Translations under genes and position numbers: made by a program | Notes under the pieces: generated by a model | Database searches by the model: none | What the model was told of the DNA's origin: nothing | What the model saw: the letters and a program-made list of their open reading frames with translations, nothing else | Shown: in pieces, positions 1 to 8,674 of the stretch | How the letters are laid out: each line of letters starts with the position of its first letter | Position numbering within the stretch: the first letter of the stretch is position 1 | Origin: Shewanella sp. c952 | Lineage (GTDB): Bacteria; Pseudomonadota; Gammaproteobacteria; Enterobacterales; Shewanellaceae | Length of the DNA: 64,000 nucleotides | Assembly (NCBI RefSeq): GCF_019654975.1 | Contig: NZ_BPEW01000011.1 | Coordinates: 1 to 64,000 of the forward strand | Direction: 5' to 3'

Positions 1-2
1 AT

Positions 3-377
3 ATTTTGACCCACGGTCGTCGTTTTAAAGCTGCTGTAAAAGAGTTGTCTCTTGAAGACTTGAAAGACCTTTCAGTAAAGCTAGAAAAAATCATCGAAGA
101 AAAAGCATCTCAAGCAGAAGCAGAAAGCGAAGCAATGGCTGAGCGTAATGCTAAAATTGAAGAAATTCGTAAACAAATGGAAGCCATTGGCTTATCAGTT
201 GATGATATTGGTGGCGCTGGTGTTAAACCTGCTCCTAAGAAACGTGCTCCACGTCCTGCTAAATACCAAATCGAAGTTAATGGCGAAATGGTGCAATGGA
301 CAGGTCAAGGCCGCATGCCAACCGTATTTAAAAATGAATTAGAAAATGGCCGTACTATGGAAGACTTCCTTATCTAA
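3..377 (+). CDS. hns: H-NS family nucleoid-associated protein (5' truncated)
   Basis: Histone-like nucleoid structuring protein that binds AT-rich DNA and silences genes. The reading frame is open to the left window edge (I-L-T-H-G-R-R-F), so the true start lies outside; the TTG at 6 is internal. A long charged coiled-coil segment, the oligomerisation region, is followed by a Pro/Lys/Arg linker and the C-terminal DNA-binding domain. That domain carries R-P-A-K-Y and the AT-hook-like W-T-G-Q-G-R-M-P, as in E. coli H-NS, and the protein ends in D-D-F-L-I style. An intrinsic terminator follows at once, so it is probably monocistronic. Family identity is secure; which H-NS paralogue it is cannot be told. 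Confidence 0.93.
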   Translation: MLTHGRRFKAAVKELSLEDLKDLSVKLEKIIEEKASQAEAESEAMAERNAKIEEIRKQMEAIGLSVDDIGGAGVKPAPKKRAPRPAKYQIEVNGEMVQWTGQGRMPTVFKNELENGRTMEDFLI

Positions 378-398
378 GTTTTCTCTTTGGCCTTTAAG

Positions 399-425
399 AA
401 CCCAGCATTTGCTGGGTTTTTTGTT
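399..425 (+). terminator. Intrinsic terminator of the H-NS gene
   Basis: Stem AACCCAGCA / TGCTGGGTT with an ATT-type loop, followed by a run of T. It starts 22 bp after the H-NS stop codon. Confidence 0.88.
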
Positions 426-534
426 AATTAACGCTATATTTACATTCAAGGTTACAATTACTACTTAGTATTTAGCATTAAGTTAAGATATCCTCACAGT
501 TCCGCCATCCCCTATAACAAACATAAGTACGATA

Positions 535-3500
535 ATGCATAAACATAAAATAAAAGCCCTTGTCGCCCTACTTAGTGTATTGAGCAGCCATAGCGTAATA
601 GCCAATGAGCAGCTGACAGATAATACTCCAAAAATCACAGCCTTAAGTCATGCTACCCTGATGTTAGAGCCAGGAGAAATATTGACTGATGCGACTTTAT
701 TAATTGAAAACAATCGAATCAAGTCAATTATAAAAGACAATGATATTCCAGCAGGAGCCTTAGAAATAAACCTGTCAGGTCATATTATTTACCCTGGATT
801 TATCGACCCATTCACTGAATATGCTATCGAGTATGAAGCACAGAGTGAAGATAGCGATGGTCCCGTTTATGAAATAAAGCGAATTGGCGGCAATGCCGAT
901 AATGGCGCGATCCATTCAGAAAAAGAGTGGTTTAATTATGTATATCCCGACAAAGAACAAGCTGAAAAATGGATTAATAATGGCTTTACCAGTGTGCAGT
1001 CTAGCTATTTAGATGGCATATTTAGAGGACGTGGAGTCAGTTTATCTCTGGCAGATAAAAAAGCGAACGATATAATATACAAAGCTAAAGCCAATCAATT
1101 TATAGCATTCGATAAAGGCTCATCAATTCAAGATTACCCGCAATCATTAATGGGTAGCATGGCGCTCATTCGACAAACATTCTCAGATGCACGTTGGTAT
1201 AACAATAATATAGCCAAAAGTACTAGTTCAACTAACAATATTGAATTCAATATTGCATTAGAACGTCTTTCAAACTTGAAAGAGCAACGTTTCATCTTTC
1301 AAACAAAGAACTTAAATAATCAATTAAGAGCCGCTAGATTATTAAATAAGCAAAAGCTAAAAGGCAGCTTAGTTGGTAATGGACATGAATACGCTAGAAT
1401 TGATGAACTAAAGTCTTACCCCTATAGTTTAGTGTTACCTTTAAACTATCCTGCTGCACCAACCATTATCGATAGCGATAGTGAACGAGATGTCAGTTTG
1501 GCATCTTTAAGACATTGGGAAACAGCCCCGAGTAATGCCGCCATGGTCGCCAAGGCTGATGTGCCTTTTGCGCTTACGCAATACGGTATTGATGAAGACA
1601 AATTTTGGCCTCGACTCAAGCAAGCCATTGAGCGTGGTTTAGATCAACAAACCGCACTTGCTGCATTAACGACTGAGGCGGCAGAGATTGCAGGGATCAG
1701 TAATATCGCTGGCCAATTAAAGCCTGGTTATATGGCAGATTTAGTCATTAGTCGTGGCAACGTATTTGAAGATGGAAAAATCACCAGCATCTGGTTACAA
1801 GGTGAAGAACGCCAGCTTATCAACCGTGATCTAACCCTACTCGCGCAGCCGTACCAACTCCAAATTAATGAACTTACTTTCGACCTTAACATTGAACAAG
1901 ATCCGAGTTTATCAGGCACCTTGTCAAGCGGCGAACAAGAGATCAGCCTAGCCAACGTTAATTTCAGTCAAGGTCGAATGACCTTTAGTGCGGATTTAAC
2001 CGACGCAGGCATTACTGGCATTAGCCGTTTCACATTGTGGTTTGATGACAATGGCATACGTGGTCGCCTGCTCGATAGCGATAATCAAACTGTTCCTTTT
2101 GGTGGCACCAAACTTGAACAAATAGCATTAGATGATAACGATTTACAGAATGAGAAGAGTACAGAGCTACCGATAATCGCTAAGCAAACTTCACCTAATG
2201 TTGCTTATGGTTTGTTAACTCAGCCCGCTCAAGACAAGCTGCATATCAAAAATGCCACTATTTGGACATCAGCTGAAAACGGTGTATTGCACAACACGGA
2301 CTTGATTATCTCTCGCGGTAAAATTGAAGAGATAGGAAGCCAATTAAGCACACCTTCGGGATATAAAGTCATCGATGCCTCAGGCATGCACCTCACTGCA
2401 GGTATTATTGACGAGCATTCACATATCGCACTAAATGGTGGTACTAACGAAGCGACAGATGCTGTCACCTCAGAGGTAAGAATTGGTGATGTGATTAACC
2501 CTGATGATATTGCTATCTATCGCGGCCTTGCTGGCGGCGTCACTACGGCACAGATTTTACACGGCAGTGCAAACCCTATTGGCGGTCAGGCGCAAATCAT
2601 TCAACTTAAATGGGGTGATAACGCCGAGCAGTTAAAATTTAAAGGTGCTCCTGCAAGTATTAAATTCGCACTGGGTGAAAATGTTAAGCAAAGTAACTGG
2701 GGAGACAACTTTGACAGTCGTTTCCCTCAGAGTCGTATCGGCGTTAAATCTCTATTCAGCGAGGCATTTAACGAAGCCTTAGCCTACAGAAAATCGCAGC
2801 GTGATTATAAAAAAATGCGTTCTAGCGAACGCAGACGCACTGTTGCCCCGCAATACAACTACCGCTTAGAAGCTGTTGCCGAGGTCTTAGAGCAAACACG
2901 TAGTGTGCATATTCACTCCTATGTGCAATCTGAGATCTTAATGTTCCTCAGATTAGCTGAAGCTTACAACTTTAAAGTAGGCACTTTCACCCATATTCTT
3001 GAAGGCTATAAAGTAGCTGATGAAATGGCTAAACATGGTGCCTATGCATCTACCTTCTCAGACTGGTGGGCATACAAATTTGAAGTTTATGATGCCATCC
3101 CACAAAACACCTGTTTAATGCAAAATAAAGGCGTACTCACTAGCATCAACTCTGATGATTACGAAATGCAGCGCAGGCTCAACCAGGAAGCAGCCAAATC
3201 GATGATGTACTGCGGCATGAACGCAGAAGATGCTTGGAAGATGATCACAATTAATCCAGCAATACAGTTAGGCATCGAGGAAAAAGTTGGCTCACTGGTT
3301 GAGGGAAAACAGGCTGATATCGTGCTTTGGAGTGACTCACCACTGTCTGTTTATGCCAAAGTTGATTCCACTTGGATTCAAGGACGTAGATACTTTAGCC
3401 GTGAGCAAGATAAGTTAGCTCAATTAGCGGTAGAAAAAGAGCGCGCAGCACTAATCCAAAAAGTGTTACTTAGTGATGACGCCCACAAGCAAGGTGAAAC

Positions 3501-3582
3501 CAGTGTTGAGTTAGCGGAGCCCGAATGGCACTGCGATACCCACTTTAATGCTTGGCAACAAACAGCTCAAGGAGCACTGTAA
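535..3582 (+). CDS. Exported amidohydrolase-superfamily protein with two amidohydrolase-like halves
   Basis: A 1015-residue protein with a Sec-type signal peptide (about residues 1–23, ending S-V-I-A-N-E). The C-terminal half has the metal-dependent amidohydrolase pattern: H-S-H at residues 628–630 after a beta strand, further His at 792/794 and 820, and a catalytic Asp at about 874 (S-I-N-S-D-D). It ends with the G-S-L-V-E-G-K-Q-A-D-I-V segment typical of imidazolonepropionase-like enzymes. The N-terminal half repeats the fold but reads F-I-D-P-F-T-E where the HxH should be, so it is probably inactive; it keeps an equivalent G-Q-L-K-P-G-Y-M-A-D-L-V segment near residue 400. The next gene overlaps its stop by one base and encodes another degenerate member. 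Likely periplasmic; the substrate, possibly peptides or N-acyl compounds, is unknown. Confidence 0.85.
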   Translation: MHKHKIKALVALLSVLSSHSVIANEQLTDNTPKITALSHATLMLEPGEILTDATLLIENNRIKSIIKDNDIPAGALEINLSGHIIYPGFIDPFTEYAIEYEAQSEDSDGPVYEIKRIGGNADNGAIHSEKEWFNYVYPDKEQAEKWINNGFTSVQSSYLDGIFRGRGVSLSLADKKANDIIYKAKANQFIAFDKGSSIQDYPQSLMGSMALIRQTFSDARWYNNNIAKSTSSTNNIEFNIALERLSNLKEQRFIFQTKNLNNQLRAARLLNKQKLKGSLVGNGHEYARIDELKSYPYSLVLPLNYPAAPTIIDSDSERDVSLASLRHWETAPSNAAMVAKADVPFALTQYGIDEDKFWPRLKQAIERGLDQQTALAALTTEAAEIAGISNIAGQLKPGYMADLVISRGNVFEDGKITSIWLQGEERQLINRDLTLLAQPYQLQINELTFDLNIEQDPSLSGTLSSGEQEISLANVNFSQGRMTFSADLTDAGITGISRFTLWFDDNGIRGRLLDSDNQTVPFGGTKLEQIALDDNDLQNEKSTELPIIAKQTSPNVAYGLLTQPAQDKLHIKNATIWTSAENGVLHNTDLIISRGKIEEIGSQLSTPSGYKVIDASGMHLTAGIIDEHSHIALNGGTNEATDAVTSEVRIGDVINPDDIAIYRGLAGGVTTAQILHGSANPIGGQAQIIQLKWGDNAEQLKFKGAPASIKFALGENVKQSNWGDNFDSRFPQSRIGVKSLFSEAFNEALAYRKSQRDYKKMRSSERRRTVAPQYNYRLEAVAEVLEQTRSVHIHSYVQSEILMFLRLAEAYNFKVGTFTHILEGYKVADEMAKHGAYASTFSDWWAYKFEVYDAIPQNTCLMQNKGVLTSINSDDYEMQRRLNQEAAKSMMYCGMNAEDAWKMITINPAIQLGIEEKVGSLVEGKQADIVLWSDSPLSVYAKVDSTWIQGRRYFSREQDKLAQLAVEKERAALIQKVLLSDDAHKQGETSVELAEPEWHCDTHFNAWQQTAQGAL

Positions 3583-4949
3583 TGAAGCTTACTCAATCAA
3601 TTAAAATAGCAGGCTCATTTGCTAGCGTTATTACCTCATGCTTGTTTAGCAGTGCTGTTTATGCCCACGACATGCTGCCGGCACCAACGCAAACTTCGGC
3701 AATACTATTTACCAATGCCACTGTGCACACAGTGACTCAAGGCCAACTGGACAATACCGACGTACTTATCGCAGATGGTAAGATTATCGCTGTTGGACAA
3801 AACCTAGCAACCGCAAAATCTGCTGCGAATTTTAGCGAGCAAACAGATAAGCCAGCAGCCCAATCAGAAACAGCGCTCATTGCCGCCAATGCAGTCGTGC
3901 TTGATGCAAGCAATAAACATATCTATCCCGGACTTATCGCATTGGATACCACAATGGGGCTTGTTGAAGTAGAGATGATGCGCCCAAGTAATGATGCCTA
4001 CGAAGTGGGCTTTATTAATCCACAACTTGAGGCAATTTCCGCCTTTAATCCTGATTCCGAAATCATTCCCACCGTACGTGTTAATGGTATTACTCACGCT
4101 CAAGTCGTTCCTCAAGGTGATGGGCTAGCGGGTCAATCAGCACTCGTGTCGATGGACAGTTGGACCATTGAAGATGCATTAGTTGAGTCAAACAAACAGT
4201 TTCACCTCTATTGGCCTTATATCCGTTGGATCTCTTCTGATGCAGACAAACGCCAAGAACAACTTGATGATCTTGGCAAGCGCGTAAACAAGGTTCATGA
4301 TGCGTTTACTGACGCTTATCGTTATCAATTGGCGCTAAAAGCCGGCAAAGTAGCTAAAATAGACCTTCGTTGGCAGGCTCTAACGCCACTATTTGATGGT
4401 AATGCACAGTTGTTCATTCATGCACAATCGCAGAAGCAGATAGAGGAAGCGATTGCACTGAGTAAAATCTATGGCTTTAAAATTGTTATCGTTGGTGGTT
4501 ATGATGCATGGCGTTTAGCCGATGCATTGAGCGAGGTAAATGCAAAAGTTGTCTATACCCAAACATTGAGCTTACCAAAGCGTAAAGACGAACCGATTGA
4601 TCTGGCCTTCAAAATTCCCGCACTGCTTAAACAAGCCAACATCCCTTTCGCGCTTGGTTTTTCGTCTGACTGGAATAGCCGTAACTTGCCTTTTGCCGCT
4701 GGGCAAACCGTGGCTTATGGATTGAGCAAGTCACAAGCACTACAAAGCATCACCCTTGATGCGGCGAAAATACTCGATATTGACGACATGGGCGCTATTG
4801 CCCCTGGTTTTAAAGCCAACATGATTATTGCAACGGGTGATATTTTAGACCCAATGCAAGCGGCCATTGAGGCGGTTTATATTGATGGTCGTAAAATTGA
4901 TCTAAATAATCGTCATCAACAGCTTTATCAAAAGTACCTAAAGCGCTAG
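3582..4949 (+). CDS. Exported amidohydrolase-like protein, metal site degenerate
   Basis: A 455-residue protein. The ATG at 3582 overlaps the preceding stop (TAATG) and has a Shine-Dalgarno AAGGAG 8 bases upstream, so an in-frame TTG further upstream is rejected. A signal peptide (about residues 1–30, ending V-Y-A-H-D) sends it out of the cytoplasm. The amidohydrolase skeleton is visible: an early beta-sandwich (V-L-I-A-D-G-K-I-I-A-V-G), then Y-P-G-L-I-A-L-D-T-T where the HxH motif should be, and the closing A-P-G-F-K-A-N-M-I-I. The catalytic His pair is missing, so it may be a partner subunit of the larger protein upstream. The two genes form a bicistronic unit ending in a terminator at about 4987. 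Confidence 0.82.
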   Translation: MKLTQSIKIAGSFASVITSCLFSSAVYAHDMLPAPTQTSAILFTNATVHTVTQGQLDNTDVLIADGKIIAVGQNLATAKSAANFSEQTDKPAAQSETALIAANAVVLDASNKHIYPGLIALDTTMGLVEVEMMRPSNDAYEVGFINPQLEAISAFNPDSEIIPTVRVNGITHAQVVPQGDGLAGQSALVSMDSWTIEDALVESNKQFHLYWPYIRWISSDADKRQEQLDDLGKRVNKVHDAFTDAYRYQLALKAGKVAKIDLRWQALTPLFDGNAQLFIHAQSQKQIEEAIALSKIYGFKIVIVGGYDAWRLADALSEVNAKVVYTQTLSLPKRKDEPIDLAFKIPALLKQANIPFALGFSSDWNSRNLPFAAGQTVAYGLSKSQALQSITLDAAKILDIDDMGAIAPGFKANMIIATGDILDPMQAAIEAVYIDGRKIDLNNRHQQLYQKYLKR

Positions 4950-4986
4950 AATTTCAAACTTATAGCGCTAGCAAGACCGTTTAATG

Positions 4987-5013
4987 AAAAGTGCTCTTTA
5001 TGAGCACTTTTTT
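4987..5013 (+). terminator. Intrinsic terminator after the amidohydrolase pair
   Basis: Stem AAAAGTGCTC / GAGCACTTTT with a TTTAT-type loop and continuing T residues, 38 bp after the stop. Confidence 0.88.
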
Positions 5014-5079
5014 GTACGCCTCTTTAGTGAAAGCTAACCCCTTTTACTAACCTAATAACTCATATAACAGGCATTCATT

Positions 5080-5463
5080 ATGAAATACCTACTGCCAGCA
5101 ACTCTCGTCATTTTACTCAGCGCATGTGCGGGTGAATATGCCTTTAACAGTAACCTCGATGGCGAAGCAATTAACGATTACTTTAAAGTTGGCGATGTCA
5201 CTCTCTATGAAGGAAGTATTCAACCTAAAGGGCCTTATGAAATAAAAGGTTTAGTTGAAGGTGAAACTTGTCAAATAGGTGAAAGCGATGCACCAGCCTC
5301 TATTGTTGAAGCGCGCACATTAGCTCGCCACGCCGCAGCAGATAAACAAGCAAATGGTCTTGTGATTAAGAACTGCTTACTAATCGAAGAGTCTACCCCA
5401 AACTGCGTGACTCGCGCGCTGTGTGTTGGCCAAGCCATTGTGACTACTACAGCGCAGGAATAG
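5080..5463 (+). CDS. rcsF: RcsF-like outer-membrane stress-sensor lipoprotein
   Basis: A 127-residue lipoprotein with lipobox L-S-A-C; Cys16 is the predicted acylation site. The C-terminal domain matches RcsF: G-E-T-C-Q, then A-P-A-S-I-V-E-A-R, a helix, K-N-C-L-L-I-E-E and T-P-N-C-V-T-R-A-L-C-V-G. The four Cys of that domain correspond to the two disulfides of E. coli RcsF. RcsF senses outer-membrane and peptidoglycan damage and signals to the Rcs phosphorelay, and it is held by BamA; bamA lies elsewhere in this window. No other rcs gene is present here, so the downstream partner is not shown. trmO follows after a short gap, as rcsF and trmO are neighbours in enterobacteria too. Confidence 0.85.
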   Translation: MKYLLPATLVILLSACAGEYAFNSNLDGEAINDYFKVGDVTLYEGSIQPKGPYEIKGLVEGETCQIGESDAPASIVEARTLARHAAADKQANGLVIKNCLLIEESTPNCVTRALCVGQAIVTTTAQE

Positions 5464-5485
5464 CCTAACCGCTAAATAAGTGACT

Positions 5486-6238
5486 ATGTCTTTTACCAAT
5501 CAGATCCAAGCAGTAGCGTACTGCCGCACACCCTATAAACAAAAGTTCGGTATCCCACGCCAACCAGGCCTTGTGAGTGCCGCACGTGGTTTTGTTGAGC
5601 TGGCTCCGCCTTTTAATCAAATTGATGCAGTTAGAGGCCTAGAACAATACTCTCACTTATGGTTACTCTTTTGTTTCCATGAAAACCTAGCCCAAGGCTG
5701 GAAAACCACAGTACGCCCTCCTCGCTTAGGCGGTAATGAAAAGCTTGGAGTATTTGCTACACGCTCAACTTTTAGGCCAAATGGTATCGGTCAATCAGTG
5801 GTAAAACTCCATGGCGTGCACACCGATAATGGTAAAGTCCGCTTAGAGATCTCTGGCATGGACTTGCTTGATGGCACCCCAATCGTAGATATTAAGCCCT
5901 ATATTCCCTTTTCTGACTCAATTGAGCAGGCTGTAGGTGGGATTGCCCAAGAAGCTCCAGTTCTGGCAACGGTTACGTTTTGCCAAGCAGCTCAACAGCA
6001 ATTAGAGCAGTATCAAAGAGATGATAACTATCCACGGCTTGCTGAATTAATAGAAGGGGTATTGGCACAAGATCCTCGCCCAGCTTACAAAAAAGCAAAA
6101 GCCGACCCTAAGCTTTATCAAGTGGCACTCTATGACTTAGATATATTATGGAAGATGTCCGCCGGCGGTATCGAAGTGCTTGAGTTAAGGCCGTCACAAG
6201 TTGGCGCCTCTGCCAAATTGGAGAAAAGTGATGACTGA
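5486..6238 (+). CDS. trmO: tRNA (N6-threonylcarbamoyladenosine(37)-N6)-methyltransferase TrmO
   Basis: Methylates t6A37 of threonine tRNAs to m6t6A using S-adenosylmethionine. It is a 250-residue TsaA/YaeB/VirR-type protein. The N-terminal beta-barrel contains F-G-I-P-R-Q-P-G, the R-P-P-R-L-G-G segment and G-V-F-A-T-R-S-T-F-R-P-N-G-I-G, and then D-L-L-D-G-T-P-I-V-D-I-K-P-Y, all diagnostic. A smaller C-terminal domain ends V-L-E-L-R-P. ATG 5486 is preferred over the in-frame GTG at 5480. Its 3' end overlaps the next gene by 8 bp, which suggests translational coupling. Confidence 0.93.
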   Translation: MSFTNQIQAVAYCRTPYKQKFGIPRQPGLVSAARGFVELAPPFNQIDAVRGLEQYSHLWLLFCFHENLAQGWKTTVRPPRLGGNEKLGVFATRSTFRPNGIGQSVVKLHGVHTDNGKVRLEISGMDLLDGTPIVDIKPYIPFSDSIEQAVGGIAQEAPVLATVTFCQAAQQQLEQYQRDDNYPRLAELIEGVLAQDPRPAYKKAKADPKLYQVALYDLDILWKMSAGGIEVLELRPSQVGASAKLEKSDD

Positions 6239-6854
6239 AGTAGGCAAGCCTGACTACCAAACTCAACATAAAAAGCGCCTGTCTTACATGCCATGGCTGT
6301 ATTTCTCCCTCAAAGATAAACACCTATCTTGGGCTAAACCTTGGCAAGATGAAGTGCAGGCCCACTTTTGCAGTCTCGAAACCATCTCTATCGCCGAAAA
6401 CAGCTTTGTTGCACCAGAGGTAAATCTGTTTGCAGAGCGCGGACGCGAGATTAAAATCGGTAGACAGTGCATGATTGCAGCCGACAGCTTTATACATGGA
6501 CCGCTCACTTTAGGCGATGAGGTTGCGATAAACCATGGTTGCTCAATCGACGGTGGCCGTCATGGTATTACCATTGGCAATCAAACTCGTATTGCCAACA
6601 ACGTTACCATCTACGCTTTTAATCACGGCATGGCACCTGAAACACCAATCTATCAACAAGCTTCCAACTCAAAAGGCGTTGTTATTGGCGAAGATGTTTG
6701 GATAGGCGCACAAGCAGGTATTGTTGATGGCGTCACAATCGGCTCCCATGCTGTCGTCGGAATGGGTGCCGTGGTCACTAAAGATGTCGCGGATTACGCG
6801 ATTGTCGCAGGTAACCCTGCAAGGGTGATTGGTGATAGGCGAGATAAAACATAG
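6231..6854 (+). CDS. Hexapeptide-repeat acyltransferase (left-handed beta-helix, CatB/maltose acetyltransferase-like)
   Basis: A 207-residue protein starting at the ATG within the 3' end of trmO, with GGAGAAAAG just upstream as ribosome binding site. The central and C-terminal parts show hexapeptide repeats (I-A-N-N-V-T-I, V-I-G-E-D-V-W-I-G, V-T-I-G-S-H-A-V-V-G-M-G-A-V-V-T-K-D-V). They end in the I-V-A-G-N-P-A-R-V-I-G signature of acetyl-CoA-dependent O-acetyltransferases. Y-A-F-N-H-G carries the expected catalytic His. The acceptor, probably a sugar or envelope component, cannot be told. It converges on the GNAT gene downstream. Confidence 0.88.
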   Translation: MTEVGKPDYQTQHKKRLSYMPWLYFSLKDKHLSWAKPWQDEVQAHFCSLETISIAENSFVAPEVNLFAERGREIKIGRQCMIAADSFIHGPLTLGDEVAINHGCSIDGGRHGITIGNQTRIANNVTIYAFNHGMAPETPIYQQASNSKGVVIGEDVWIGAQAGIVDGVTIGSHAVVGMGAVVTKDVADYAIVAGNPARVIGDRRDKT

Positions 6855-6888
6855 GACTTTACAAGTAAAGTCAGCCAGTTTATCTGTG

Positions 6889-7353
6889 TTAAGACAGTTG
6901 CTTCGCCATTACTACAGATGTAATTTCAAAACCTAAAGGGTGCACCCATAAGGTTTCTTCTTTAGCCACAAAACCTAGGCCTTGATAAAATTTAACTGCA
7001 TTTAAAGAGGAAGAGAGCGTTAACTGCTTAACGCCTGCGCGCTTGGCTATCAACAGCAGTTCGCCAGCAATGAGCTTTCCATAGCCTTTACCTGCGCAAT
7101 CAGGAGTAACAAAAAGAGCCTCAAGACGACGTTGCTGAATATCGACAAAGCCAAAAGCCAATAGCTGATTTTGTACCTCAAAGACCAATGCACCATGGTG
7201 CACGAGTACATCAGCAAACCCATTAGGCATAGGCGCACTTGACCAGTTAGATACAGTTTCGTGACTATAATGGCTGCAGCAACTATGTAATATGGCCTGG
7301 GTTCTTATCTGCCACACGCGACTAACATCGGCCGTGGTCACTTTTCTTATCAT
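6889..7353 (-). CDS. GNAT-family N-acetyltransferase
   Basis: A 154-residue protein with the whole GNAT fold: I-R-K-V-T-T-A-D at the N terminus, L-E-A-L-F-V-T-P-D as strand 4, the acetyl-CoA loop C-A-G-K-G-Y-G-K (motif A, Q/RxxGxG/A type) and the C-terminal L-N-A-V-K-F-Y-Q-G-L-G-F. It resembles YafP/PhnO-type acetyltransferases; the substrate is unknown. It is convergent with the acyltransferase gene, with only 34 bp between stops. Confidence 0.88.
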   Translation of the reverse strand: MIRKVTTADVSRVWQIRTQAILHSCCSHYSHETVSNWSSAPMPNGFADVLVHHGALVFEVQNQLLAFGFVDIQQRRLEALFVTPDCAGKGYGKLIAGELLLIAKRAGVKQLTLSSSLNAVKFYQGLGFVAKEETLWVHPLGFEITSVVMAKQLS

Positions 7354-7480
7354 CTATCCTCCACTCTACAGAGTTAAACCTTGATGGTAATAAGCAACAT
7401 TTAAGCGGGCTGGCACCCGCTTTTATCGTTCTGTTATTGCGAATTCTATTAGCAATGTATCTCTCAACAATAAGGAAACT

Positions 7481-7828
7481 CTAAATGGAAACTTGAATGA
7501 CCAATATATCAATCACGCTGTCCGAATTATTGACTAATCCGTGCTCACCAAATGGCTGATTTACAATCATATCACCTTTCTTTATTGAGACATCTTTGCC
7601 ATTTAACTTCATCGTACCTTGCCCTTCAATAACGATATATATCTCTTCATTATTGGCATGCTTGTGGTAACCCACAGTTGAATTAGGTGGGATCACCACT
7701 CTATCGATAAAATCAACATTGCTGCTAAAGTCAGCGCGGCTCCAAATCTCATATAGGTCATATTGGCCACTACCATAATGGGACTTTGCAAGCGATTGCT
7801 TTTTTGCATCAAGAAAATTTTTGATCAA
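7481..7828 (-). CDS. Cupin-domain protein
   Basis: A 115-residue single-domain cupin. Motif 1 is visible as V-G-Y-H-K-H then E-E-I-Y-I-V-I-E-G-Q-G, giving two His and a Glu as metal ligands. Motif 2 is shortened, P-F-G-E-H-G-L-V-N, with the final His. Proteins of this kind are metal-binding isomerases, dioxygenases or small-molecule sensors, and no substrate can be inferred. Flanks give no operon: 127 bp separate it from the GNAT gene downstream and about 140 bp from the DUF805 gene. Confidence 0.8.
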   Translation of the reverse strand: MIKNFLDAKKQSLAKSHYGSGQYDLYEIWSRADFSSNVDFIDRVVIPPNSTVGYHKHANNEEIYIVIEGQGTMKLNGKDVSIKKGDMIVNQPFGEHGLVNNSDSVIDILVIQVSI

Positions 7829-7910
7829 CTGAATGACCTCTTTATCAATAAACGGTGCTGTATTTTCAGAATGAGCAGTATTCTCGATTACGATTAACTA
7901 GCTGCGACAC

Positions 7911-7947
7911 AAAAAAGGCCGAGTCATCACTGAATTCGGCCTTAAAA
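7911..7947 (-). terminator. Intrinsic terminator of the DUF805 gene
   Basis: On the minus strand, stem AAGGCCGA / TCGGCCTT around a 13-base loop, with a TTTTTT tail directed away from the DUF805 gene whose stop is about 20 bp upstream. Confidence 0.85.
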
Positions 7948-7966
7948 ATATCAATATACGCTTAAC

Positions 7967-8317
7967 TTAACTTGCAGCAACCGCTTTTGGATTACTGCCG
8001 TAGCTATTTTCATCATGGCTGTCTTGTACAAAAAAGACGATAAGTACGATAAAGCCAATAATAGGGATGATAAACAGCAACTGCCACCAGCCACTGCGGC
8101 CAGTATCATGCAATCTTCTAGCACCAATACTTAATGATGGCACAAGCAATGCTAATGAAAAGAGAAGCGAAAACAATTCAGTGCCAAGCAATGAACCCAC
8201 TAGCGCTATGACCAAATAGAATATGGTGTAAAACAATATGAACATCCAATACTCAGTTCGTCTTGCACGTCCTGAAAAATCAGCGTATTTCTTTAAAGCT
8301 CCGATAAAATAATCCAT
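7967..8317 (-). CDS. DUF805 inner-membrane protein
   Basis: A 116-residue membrane protein of the YhaH/DUF805 family. It opens with F-I-G-A-L-K-K-Y-A-D-F-S-G-R-A-R-R-T-E-Y-W, then transmembrane segments at about residues 24–45 and 48–65, the conserved A-R-R-L-H-D-T-G-R-S-G-W-W stretch, and a third membrane segment followed by a polar tail (S-Y-G-S-N-P). The function of the family is not known. It stands alone with its own terminator. The long upstream region is non-coding and partly repetitive. Confidence 0.9.
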   Translation of the reverse strand: MDYFIGALKKYADFSGRARRTEYWMFILFYTIFYLVIALVGSLLGTELFSLLFSLALLVPSLSIGARRLHDTGRSGWWQLLFIIPIIGFIVLIVFFVQDSHDENSYGSNPKAVAAS

Positions 8318-8674
8318 TACCTTGGACTCTCCTTGTTAAGATCAATTCCTATGCTCAATTTTTGAGCGAACTTTCCTATCAAAATATCTGAATATGGCTT
8401 AGCCAATACTCCTTTTCGATATTGCGTCAAAGTTAAATTAAATAGCGTTAATTAACAACCTTTTAAATTGACAAATTGTATTGATAAACACGTTAATCTA
8501 CATCCTTGGTTTAAAACCCAGTCGCTAGAATCGACATGTTTGCAATGCTCGTATGGGCATTCTGGTTTCGAGATAATTGCTAAGGCATGTGCATTAGGCG
8601 ATCTAGACAAATTCACCTGCTAATTTAAAGCAGATATTCATCGCGATTATCCCCAGTTCACCTGCAAGCAGGTC
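8318..8674. other. Non-coding stretch upstream of the MITE-like element
   Basis: No credible ORF. It contains short palindromes, for example GTCG…CGAC near 8522–8536 and CCTGCAAGCAGG at 8661–8672 abutting the MITE-like terminus. The right part (from about 8520) has the look of a repetitive extragenic sequence rather than unique promoter DNA. Confidence 0.5.

Noticed and set aside
6855..6872. Palindrome GACTTTAC-AA-GTAAAGTC between two convergent genes
   Set aside because: No T-tract on either strand, so not called a terminator; short AT-rich palindromes are frequent.
8661..8672. CCTGCAAGCAGG palindrome beside the first MITE-like element
   Set aside because: Could be part of a longer repeat or a target-site feature, but no second copy in the window allows a test.
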